This document shows positions 1-5,346 of a DNA stretch of 5,346 nucleotides, piece by piece. The notes under the pieces were generated by a model that saw nothing but the letters and a program-made list of their open reading frames with translations, was not told the origin of the DNA and did no database searches. The stretch is from Alphaproteobacteria bacterium (lineage in GTDB: Bacteria > Pseudomonadota > Alphaproteobacteria > Micropepsales > Micropepsaceae): contig JAICVV010000167.1 of NCBI GenBank assembly GCA_025935155.1, positions 1-5,346 of the forward strand. The letters are read 5' to 3'. Each line of letters begins with the position of its first letter. Position 1 is the first letter of the stretch. Made by a program: the position numbers and the translations under genes.

Positions 1-888
1 CGCCTCGATGTGCTCCGCCACCGGCCGGCCGTCGTCCCACAGGAAGTATGCCCCCCAGTCTGGCGAGCGGTTGAGGTCTCCCCACTGGCTCTGGGCCGCG
101 CCTTCGGCGTGATCGACATAAGGCGTGAAATTTGCGCCTTCCTCATTCTGTTTTGCCAGCAGCGCCACCAGCTCATTCCGGATGTCGCCCGTGCTTTTCT
201 CAAGCTTCTCCAGCCACGGGAAGCCGCTTCGCTCGTAAAAGGGGACGGCCGGCAGCTGGGGAAAGTTCAGCATCGTCGGCCGCTGCACAAACGCCTTCTT
301 CGTTCCGGCGGCAATGCCCACGCATTCTTCCAGCCGCGACGACACCTTTGCCGGTTCGTGGCCGGAGAGTGCGGTGAGGCGCTCGTTCAGATAATTCTCC
401 ATCGCCGCGGCATCGTCGCGGACTGCGGCGCGGGCGTTTGCAGCGGCCGTTTTCAGTTCCTCCGGAAGCCGATGCTCGGGCGGCATGATGGCGATCGCAT
501 CCTTGAACACCTTGGCGGCCCCCCGAGGCCGGCCCAGCCGCCTCAACGCGTCGCCCTTTGTCAACAGCGCCGGGTAGAAATAGGGGTCGATGGCAAGCGC
601 ACGGTCGAGTGCAGCAAACTCGGCTTGCGTATTGCCGGAGCTGCGATGCGCAAAGGCAATGTTGAGCGGGATGGCCGGCGTTTTCGGATCGGCCTGCGCC
701 GCGCGCTCCAACAGGGCGAGCGCAGCCGCAGCATCCCGCTGTAGCAGCTTGTGCTGTCCCAGATGGAAGAGGGCCTGGGGATGCTCCGGCTGCAGCGACA
801 GCACCTGCCCCCACAGCCGCGCCGCCTCGTCCAGCCGCCCCGCCTGCATGGCCTGCTGCGCGGCAACGGCAAGTTGTTGACTCTGCAA
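1..888 (-). CDS. TPR repeat protein with aspartyl/asparaginyl beta-hydroxylase domain (partial, C-terminus beyond left edge)
   Basis: The 296 visible codons are open to the window edge. Residues about 3-138 form four tetratricopeptide-like units of roughly 34 residues, with characteristic pieces such as GRLDEAARLW, ALAIDP and GAAKVFKDAIAIMP; the second unit is degenerate. After a helical, alanine-rich linker, residues about 197-296 match the opening of the aspartyl/asparaginyl beta-hydroxylase family (PF05118 type): a PxLPAxPFYERSGFPWLE segment near 210-226, then QWGDLNRSPDWGAYFLWDDG near 268-286. Family members are Fe(II)/2-oxoglutarate dioxygenases. The iron-binding histidines expected further downstream lie outside the window, so activity cannot be judged. 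No signal peptide or membrane segment is seen, so it is probably cytoplasmic, with the TPRs binding a partner or substrate that is unknown. The frame is closed upstream by TAG at 922-924, leaving TTG at 886-888 (GGAG nine bases upstream) or ATG at 847-849, which has no good ribosome site and would cut into the first TPR. It lies 81 nt after sppA, probably in the same operon. Confidence 0.85.
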   Translation of the reverse strand, partial: MQSQQLAVAAQQAMQAGRLDEAARLWGQVLSLQPEHPQALFHLGQHKLLQRDAAAALALLERAAQADPKTPAIPLNIAFAHRSSGNTQAEFAALDRALAIDPYFYPALLTKGDALRRLGRPRGAAKVFKDAIAIMPPEHRLPEELKTAAANARAAVRDDAAAMENYLNERLTALSGHEPAKVSSRLEECVGIAAGTKKAFVQRPTMLNFPQLPAVPFYERSGFPWLEKLEKSTGDIRNELVALLAKQNEEGANFTPYVDHAEGAAQSQWGDLNRSPDWGAYFLWDDGRPVAEHIEA

Positions 889-897
889 AAGCGAACG

Positions 898-901
898 CTC
901 C
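898..901 (-). promoter_or_regulatory. Ribosome binding site supporting the TTG start of the TPR/hydroxylase gene
   Basis: GGAG is read on the minus strand nine bases before TTG at 886-888. It is the only Shine-Dalgarno-like run between the in-frame stop at 922-924 and the next possible start at 849, so it decides the start. The spacing is within the usual range, but the call is based on sequence match only. Confidence 0.5.
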
Positions 902-969
902 GATAGCGCTACCCCGGCAACCTACCTCAAGGGCAACCGCGATGTCCCGCCCGCGGGCACACGACCCGC

Positions 970-2742
970 CTATTCGACAGGCAGGTTCGCCGCCTTCATC
1001 TGCACGCCGCTGCGGCTGGAATCGGCCATGGCGCCGAGCACAGCACGGGCCACCGGAAGCTGCTCGATAGCGGCCAACCCCTGCATGGCGTGAACGCCGG
1101 CTGCCGTGCCGCTGAACGCGGAGGCCAGCGCTCCGAAGAAACTCGCGCGCTTGGGATACATCTTGAAATCCACCGCTTCGTCCGGCGCGATGCCAGTCAG
1201 CTTCTTGACGTCCGCGACGGCCGTCCAGAAGCCGCCGAGCTCGTCGACCAGGCCGCGCGGCCTGGCATCGGCGCCGGTCCACACGCGGCCTTTGGCAATG
1301 TTCTGCACCTCCGAAAGCGGCAGCTTCCGCCCTGTCGCGACCTTCTGCAGGAAATCCGCGTAAATCACATCGGCCTGGTGATTGAGATTGGCCCACTGGT
1401 CGGGCGTGTAGGGGCTGATGATGGAATCCATTAGCGCGTTCTTGCCGACGCCGATCTGGTCTGCGCCAATCCCCAACAGCCCCACCGATTTGCCGAACGA
1501 CACCTTGCCGGTCAGCACGCCGATCGAGCCAGTCAGCGTGCCAGGCTCGGCCACAATACGATCTGCAAAGCAGGAAATGTAGTAGCCGCCAGACGCAGCC
1601 AATGTGGCCATGCTCACCACCACCGGCTTGCCGGCGCGCTTCGCCTTCTGCAACGCGTGCAGAATCTGATCGGAGGCCGCAACCGATCCGCCAGGCGAAT
1701 CCACGCGCAGCAGAATGGCCTTGATGCTGGGATCGCGCGCCGCGTCGCGAATGGCGGTGGAGTAATCATCGGAGGCGATACCGCTGGAATCGCCAAAGGC
1801 GCCGTCGCGCGAGCCGCCTTCCGAAATTTCGCCCGATGCCTCGATGAGGGCGATTTGCGGCCGGCCGCCGGCGGAGACATCGGCGATGTTGCGCTGGTAT
1901 TTCCGCATGCTGACGATCTTGGCGTCGCCGCCACGGGCAATCGCGGCATCCCGCGCATCGTCATCGTAACCGATACGGTCGATCAGGTGCGCGGCCAGCG
2001 CGTCTTCGGCGAATTGCGGACTCTTCTCGAAGCTCGCCGCCACCATTTTCGGCGGCAGCTTCCGCGCTGCCGCCGCTCCGTCCGTCGCCGTGTTGTACCA
2101 GGATTGCAGAAACGCCGTGGTCTGTTGACGGTCGGGCGCAGTGTAATCCTTTTCCATGAAGAGATCGGCGGCGCTTTTGTAGTCGGAGCGCTTCACCATC
2201 TGCGGCTGCGCCTGAATCTTGTCGAACAGTCCGCGCAGGAAGATGGTGCCGGCGCCCGCGCCGGCAGCGCCGAAGGTCGCTTTGGGCTGCATCCACAACT
2301 CGTTGGCGCCCGCGGCGGCCAGATAATCGCCCAGGCCGCCGGAATCGAACCCTTGCGCGTGCGCAATCACGAAGCGCCCGCTGGCGCGGAAGCGTTTGAG
2401 CGCAGCGGCAATCTCCTGAGCCTGCGGCACGGCAAGCCCGCCGTCTCCCACCCGCAGATAAAGACCCTTCACCCGCGAATCGTGTGCCGCCCGATTGAGC
2501 GTAAGCACAAGGTCCATAACGGTCAGCGGCCGGCTCATCTCAAAAGGTCCGGGCCGGCTCGAATCCGCCATATGCGTGCGCAGGTCCGCCGCCAGCACCA
2601 TTTTGTCCGGCAGCCCATCGCCGCGGGCCATGCCGATAATCACCAGCGCGACGATGACGAGCACGATGAACAGCGCCACCTTGGCGATGGCGTTCAGAGT
2701 GCCAAGCGCAATGGATTTGGACCAGTTCAGGAAAGCAACCAT
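970..2742 (-). CDS. sppA: Signal peptide peptidase SppA, 67K type (protease IV, peptidase family S49)
   Basis: This 590-residue inner-membrane serine protease is predicted to degrade signal peptides left after secretion and other membrane peptides. A single hydrophobic segment at residues about 22-39 anchors it, with the bulk of the protein in the periplasm. It has the two tandem S49 domains of the long, Escherichia coli-like form. The N-terminal domain carries the presumed general-base lysine, K189, in SDYKSAADLF. The C-terminal domain carries RVDSPGGS (346-353), the nucleophile S384 in AASGGYYIS, TGSIGVLTGK (404-413) and the late GRVWTGADA and GLVDELGG motifs (485-504). The K-to-S spacing of 195 residues is close to the 200 of the E. 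coli enzyme (K209/S409), so the protein looks catalytically intact. I chose ATG at 2740-2742 because AAGGTG sits six bases upstream; a GTG at 2749-2751 is in frame, adds only three residues, and overlaps that ribosome site. The gene starts 162 nt after msrA and ends in TAG 81 nt before the TPR gene. Confidence 0.96.
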   Translation of the reverse strand: MVAFLNWSKSIALGTLNAIAKVALFIVLVIVALVIIGMARGDGLPDKMVLAADLRTHMADSSRPGPFEMSRPLTVMDLVLTLNRAAHDSRVKGLYLRVGDGGLAVPQAQEIAAALKRFRASGRFVIAHAQGFDSGGLGDYLAAAGANELWMQPKATFGAAGAGAGTIFLRGLFDKIQAQPQMVKRSDYKSAADLFMEKDYTAPDRQQTTAFLQSWYNTATDGAAAARKLPPKMVAASFEKSPQFAEDALAAHLIDRIGYDDDARDAAIARGGDAKIVSMRKYQRNIADVSAGGRPQIALIEASGEISEGGSRDGAFGDSSGIASDDYSTAIRDAARDPSIKAILLRVDSPGGSVAASDQILHALQKAKRAGKPVVVSMATLAASGGYYISCFADRIVAEPGTLTGSIGVLTGKVSFGKSVGLLGIGADQIGVGKNALMDSIISPYTPDQWANLNHQADVIYADFLQKVATGRKLPLSEVQNIAKGRVWTGADARPRGLVDELGGFWTAVADVKKLTGIAPDEAVDFKMYPKRASFFGALASAFSGTAAGVHAMQGLAAIEQLPVARAVLGAMADSSRSGVQMKAANLPVE

Positions 2743-2748
2743 AGGGGA

Positions 2749-2754
2749 CACCTT
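2749..2754 (-). promoter_or_regulatory. Ribosome binding site choosing the sppA start
   Basis: AAGGTG, close to the AAGGAG consensus, lies six bases before ATG at 2740-2742 on the minus strand. The alternative GTG start at 2749-2751 is itself part of this motif and has only the weaker GATAAG directly before it. This favours the ATG. Confidence 0.5.
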
Positions 2755-2820
2755 ATCGGAAGGGCGGCGGGAACTGGCCGAAATATCGCTGAGATATGGG
2801 ACGGCGCAGCGTCCAAGCCA

Positions 2821-2903
2821 AGTGGCCGGCGCCGCCGGGGCCGCATCGTAGATCCGGAAAGGTTAGCGCTTTCTCAGCAACCCGCGCGCAGGCGGCGGCC
2901 ACT
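2821..2903 (-). repeat. Imperfect inverted repeat (possible mRNA stem-loop) between msrA and sppA
   Basis: On the plus strand AGTGGCCG at 2821-2828 is the exact reverse complement of CGGCCACT at 2896-2903. The pairing continues after a three-base bulge, with CCGCC at 2832-2836 complementary to GGCGG at 2891-2895, giving an 8 + 5 bp stem around a loop of 54 bases. The outer arm begins one base after the msrA stop codon. A small GC hairpin (CCGGC/GCCGG, loop GGC) at 2826-2838 competes with the inner part of one arm. No T-run follows, so it is not a canonical intrinsic terminator. It could protect the msrBA transcript, attenuate read-through into sppA, or be chance in GC-rich DNA. Confidence 0.4.
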
Positions 2904-2904
2904 T

Positions 2905-3633
2905 TCAGCGGGATGCCGTCACCATGACCGGGCGGTCTCGATAGAGCTGCGGATACAGCTCCTTCAAGTGTTCGATCTTCGGCAAATCGTTCACCTGGAT
3001 GTAGAGGCTTTCCGGATGATGGATGAGATAATCCTGATGGTACCCCTCTGCCGGATAGAAGCCCTTCGCCGCGTCGATTTTGGTGACGATGGGCGATGAA
3101 AAGGCGTGCGCCTTTTCAAGCTGCGCGATGTATCCGCGCGCGACCTTCTCCTGTGCCGGACCGGTGAAGAAGATTTCCGAGCGATACTGCGTGCCTTCGT
3201 CCGGCCCCTGGCGGTTCAGTTCGGTCGGATCGTGGGCAACCGAGAAATATGCGCGCAGAATCTGGCCGTAGGTCACCTTGCGGGGATCGAAGGTAATCTG
3301 CACCGACTCCGCATGTCCGGTGTTCCCGCCGCTCACCGTCTCGTATTCCGCGGTGCCTTTAGCCCCGCCGGTATAGCCGGAGACAACCCTGGTTACGCCT
3401 TTCACGTGCTCGAACACCCCCTGCATGCCCCAGAAACAGCCACCCGCCAGCACCGCTGTTTCGGTGGGAGCGGTGCTGTGCTCGTCGAAACTGGGCGCTG
3501 GCAACACGCGCGCATTATCGGCGCGGGCCAATCCCATGAAGATGGCGCCCAGAAGCGGAAGGGCCAAAAGGCCGATTGCGAGCCGCGCCAAAAGCGACGC
3601 AATTTCCGAAACCGAACTGCGGTTCCCGTTCAT
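2905..3633 (-). CDS. msrA: Exported peptide methionine-S-sulfoxide reductase MsrA
   Basis: The 242-residue protein reduces the S form of methionine sulfoxide in proteins. Residues 1-38 look like a Sec signal peptide: a short basic N-region, a hydrophobic core at about 17-34, and an ARA-DN cleavage site after residue 38, so it should act in the periplasm or as a membrane-tethered enzyme. The MsrA domain starts near residue 58 and contains GGCFWG with catalytic C66, GYTGG (84-88, Y87), GHAESVQITFDP with the conserved E109, and the GPDEGTQYRS block (D145, Y150) that binds substrate. C66 is the only cysteine in the whole protein, so the C-terminal resolving cysteines of the E. coli enzyme are absent and this is a one-Cys form. 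The domain ends with EGYHQDYL and a short tail. The ATG lies 10 nt after the msrB stop, with only a weak GAGATAAG ribosome site, which suggests translational coupling to msrB. Confidence 0.96.
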   Translation of the reverse strand: MNGNRSSVSEIASLLARLAIGLLALPLLGAIFMGLARADNARVLPAPSFDEHSTAPTETAVLAGGCFWGMQGVFEHVKGVTRVVSGYTGGAKGTAEYETVSGGNTGHAESVQITFDPRKVTYGQILRAYFSVAHDPTELNRQGPDEGTQYRSEIFFTGPAQEKVARGYIAQLEKAHAFSSPIVTKIDAAKGFYPAEGYHQDYLIHHPESLYIQVNDLPKIEHLKELYPQLYRDRPVMVTASR

Positions 3634-3643
3634 CTTATCTCAG

Positions 3644-4231
3644 TCAGGCTTGCTGTTTGCCGCGCGCGACGAATCGCAGCGCAGCAGAATTCATACAATA
3701 TCTGAGCCCGGTTGGCTTGGGCCCGTCGTCGAACACATGGCCGAGATGCGCGTCGCACCGGGTGCATGAAATTGCGATGCGGCTCATACCGAGGGTGCTG
3801 TCGTTGGACTGCACAACGTTCCGCTTCGAGATCGGCTGAAAAAAACTCGGCCAGCCGGTGCCCGATTCGAACTTCGTGCGCGAATCGAACAGAGCTGTAT
3901 CGCAGCAGATGCAGCGGTACAGACCATCGGCGTGGTTGTTCCAGTACACGCCGCTGAACGCCGGCTCGGTGCCCGCATGGCGGGTAATCTCGAACGAATT
4001 GGCGGAGAGCTGCTTTTTCCACTCAGCCTCGCTCTTCACGACCTTGTGTACGCGCGCGAGCCCCAAACTTTTTCCGGCCGGCGAGAAGTTCTCGATGGTC
4101 GCCCAGCTATCGCCGCCCGCAGCAAGCGCCAGCACAGGCACGGCGGACAGCGCCGATGCGCCCAGGAATCCCGCGCCGAGGCGCAGAAGCGCCCGCCGGT
4201 CTGGCTGGGAAGAGATGACGTCGGCGTTCAT
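3644..4231 (-). CDS. msrB: Tat-exported peptide methionine-R-sulfoxide reductase MsrB
   Basis: The 195-residue protein reduces the R form of methionine sulfoxide in proteins. Its N-terminus carries a twin-arginine signal: R12-R13 in PDRRALLRLG, followed by a hydrophobic, alanine-rich segment and a possible cleavage site near ALA/AGG at 36-39. The MsrB domain spans about 58-188. The zinc site is formed by two CxxC pairs, C107/C110 and C156/C159, with an extra cysteine at 109 between the first two. HLGHVFDDGP (162-171) and RYCMNSAALRF, with catalytic C179, are intact. The resolving-cysteine position in the usual SGCGWPSF motif is threonine here (T125, SGTGWPSF). A frame upstream to 4333 exists, but the ATG at 4229-4231 has GGAG five bases before it and gives a complete Tat signal; the longer form would bury the signal and overlap the permease. 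Zinc loading before export would fit the Tat route. It is followed by msrA after 10 nt. Confidence 0.95.
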   Translation of the reverse strand: MNADVISSQPDRRALLRLGAGFLGASALSAVPVLALAAGGDSWATIENFSPAGKSLGLARVHKVVKSEAEWKKQLSANSFEITRHAGTEPAFSGVYWNNHADGLYRCICCDTALFDSRTKFESGTGWPSFFQPISKRNVVQSNDSTLGMSRIAISCTRCDAHLGHVFDDGPKPTGLRYCMNSAALRFVARGKQQA

Positions 4232-4236
4232 ATTGT

Positions 4237-4240
4237 CTCC
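4237..4240 (-). promoter_or_regulatory. Ribosome binding site deciding the msrB start
   Basis: GGAG on the minus strand stands five bases before ATG at 4229-4231. It supports the start that places the twin-arginine motif at residues 12-13, rather than the longer frame opening at 4333. A short perfect hairpin (GGCGG, loop CTA, CCGCC) at 4252-4264 lies just upstream and could modulate access, which is speculative. Confidence 0.5.
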
Positions 4241-4304
4241 GTCGCGCGGCGGGCGGTAGCCGCCTCCAGATAGGTACGCAGCAAACGGAAGCAAGGGCCA
4301 CAGA

Positions 4305-5346
4305 TCAGTGCGCGAGCACGGCGGCTCTCGCACGGCCTTGTGGCCGAAAAAAGACGATACCGGCGATCAGCCCGCCGATTCCAACTGCATTGGTGATTGC
4401 ATCGAAGGTGGAGATCGCATAGGCGCCCAGCGCGATCAGCACAATGCCGCTGAGGACCGGAAACGCCACCAGGCCGAGCCAGCGCAGAAGCGATTCGCGC
4501 CAGACCTTGCGAAAGGCCCAGCCGGCAGCAAGCCCAGCGAGTCCGTAGTAATAGGCGACGAGCACGCCCACCGCGTTGACGGAGTCCAGAATGATCTGAT
4601 GCACTGTGGGCATCAGGCTCGATCCCCACACCAGCAGCAATCCTATGCCGATCAGCACCAGCATGGCGCGTACCGGCGTCTGCGTGCGTGCATCCACAAA
4701 ACCGAACAGCGTCGGCATGGCGCCGTCCCGTCCCATGGCGAACAGCGTGCGGGAAAATTGCAGCATTGTGGTTTCCAGCGTTGCGATGCTGGAGAGGATC
4801 ACCGCTGCAGATGCAAACAACCCACCCACGCGTCCCAGTCCCGACGCCACCGCGATGTTGTAGATGATGTTGGCGTTAAAGCCTTGCGCATCGTTCAGGC
4901 TGAACAGGAACAGTGCCGCGAAAACGAACGCCATGTAATAAGCGATGGTAATGAACACGCTGACGAAACCGCCACTGCCGGCGTTCTCGCTGCCGTTGAC
5001 CGTCTCTTCGCCCAGATTGGCGGTGACATCCCAGCCCCAATAGAAGAACACCACAACAAGAGCGCTGGCGGCAAAGCTTCCCGGTGAATATCCAAGGCTG
5101 AACCAGGACCAGCTGAACGGGTTCACCGGGCTTGCGTGCGCCGAATGCACAAACGCCGCGATCAGCACAATGGTAAGTATGATGAGCTCGATTGAGGTCA
5201 TCACCACCTGCACGCCGCTCGTCACCTTGATGCCGACAATCAGCACCACGGCGATCGCCAGAAACCACACGCTCGCCACGGCCGCGCTCAACACGACCTG
5301 ACTGGTGAGGCCTGGATCGATGAAATCGAGCGTTGCGGTGGCGAGC
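4305..5346 (-). CDS. APC superfamily amino acid permease (partial, N-terminus beyond right edge)
   Basis: The visible 346 residues are the C-terminal part of an inner-membrane transporter; the frame stays open to the right edge, so the real start lies outside and the GTG at 5292-5294 is internal. I count nine hydrophobic segments, at visible residues about 18-39, 47-67, 91-110, 127-150, 174-200, 225-244, 250-275, 287-308 and 314-333. With the usual 12-segment fold, about three segments and roughly 150 residues are missing. Family marks are the acidic GWDVTANLGEET block after the third visible segment (104-115) and the loop motif SRTLFAMGRDGAMP (198-211), which resembles the SR..a..RDG.lP signature of amino acid permeases (TC 2.A.3). 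The predicted role is proton-coupled uptake or exchange of an amino acid or related amine; the substrate cannot be read from this sequence. It ends in a short basic tail 73 nt before msrB, so it may be the promoter-proximal gene of the operon, though functional linkage is unproven. Confidence 0.9.
   Translation of the reverse strand, partial: LATATLDFIDPGLTSQVVLSAAVASVWFLAIAVVLIVGIKVTSGVQVVMTSIELIILTIVLIAAFVHSAHASPVNPFSWSWFSLGYSPGSFAASALVVVFFYWGWDVTANLGEETVNGSENAGSGGFVSVFITIAYYMAFVFAALFLFSLNDAQGFNANIIYNIAVASGLGRVGGLFASAAVILSSIATLETTMLQFSRTLFAMGRDGAMPTLFGFVDARTQTPVRAMLVLIGIGLLLVWGSSLMPTVHQIILDSVNAVGVLVAYYYGLAGLAAGWAFRKVWRESLLRWLGLVAFPVLSGIVLIALGAYAISTFDAITNAVGIGGLIAGIVFFRPQGRARAAVLAH

Noticed and set aside
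10..744. A 244-codon plus-strand open frame opposite the TPR/hydroxylase gene.
   Set aside because: The minus-strand frame carries clear TPR and hydroxylase motifs; the plus-strand product has a low-complexity, arginine-rich composition typical of an antisense shadow.
953..969. A small hairpin (GCGGG, 7-base loop, CCCGC) directly after the sppA stop codon, considered as a terminator.
   Set aside because: The stem is only five base pairs and no T-run follows; the next gene begins 81 nt on in the same direction, so termination here is not supported.
200..1396. A 398-codon minus-strand open frame overlapping the 3' part of sppA and most of the TPR gene.
   Set aside because: It is out of frame with both recognised genes, is arginine/glycine/alanine-rich, and has no domain resemblance.
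1657..3099. A 480-codon open frame on the plus strand, running antisense to sppA, the following gap and part of msrA.
   Set aside because: Its product is rich in R, G, A and H with no recognisable motif, and it lies opposite clearly recognised genes. Long antisense frames are expected where third codon positions are GC-rich.
4232..4304. A possible promoter (TTGCTT, 16-base spacer, TATCTG on the minus strand) between the permease and msrB.
   Set aside because: Both boxes match consensus at only about half the positions, which is not distinguishable from chance; mapping of transcript 5' ends would be needed.
4232..4333. A possible 34-residue N-terminal extension of MsrB starting at 4333.
   Set aside because: It would overlap the end of the permease gene, hide the twin-arginine signal internally, and lacks the good ribosome site present before the ATG at 4231.

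Overview
The window is a compact, GC-rich stretch of bacterial chromosome. Five genes all lie on the minus strand, so transcription runs from the right edge to the left. In order they are: a partial amino-acid/polyamine/organocation (APC) permease, an exported methionine-R-sulfoxide reductase (msrB), an exported methionine-S-sulfoxide reductase (msrA), a full-length 67K-type signal peptide peptidase (sppA), and a partial protein with TPR repeats followed by the start of an aspartyl/asparaginyl beta-hydroxylase domain. The long plus-strand open frames are antisense shadows created by the GC-rich third codon positions.

The organism is probably a Gram-negative proteobacterium, most likely an alphaproteobacterium. 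This rests on the GC-rich codon use, a Tat-exported MsrB beside a Sec-exported MsrA, the long tandem-domain SppA, and the TPR plus beta-hydroxylase architecture, which I associate with alphaproteobacteria such as sphingomonads and relatives. No rRNA or other taxonomic marker is present, so this is inference.

The spacings read as one or two transcription units: permease to msrB 73 nt, msrB to msrA 10 nt, msrA to sppA 162 nt, sppA to the TPR gene 81 nt. msrB and msrA are almost certainly co-translated or co-transcribed and form an exported repair pair covering both diastereomers of methionine sulfoxide. SppA is an inner-membrane protease that degrades leftover signal peptides and membrane fragments, so the middle of the window has an envelope protein maintenance theme. 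The permease and the TPR/hydroxylase protein have no demonstrated link to it. The msrA-sppA gap holds a long imperfect inverted repeat and is the most likely place for a transcript boundary or RNA structure.

I see no mobile element, CRISPR array, tRNA, rRNA or clearly novel multi-gene system. The points most worth a second look are the absence of the usual resolving cysteines in both exported Msr enzymes, their two different predicted export routes, the inverted repeat after msrA, and the TTG-started TPR/hydroxylase gene, which ORF finders that require ATG or a complete frame would miss.
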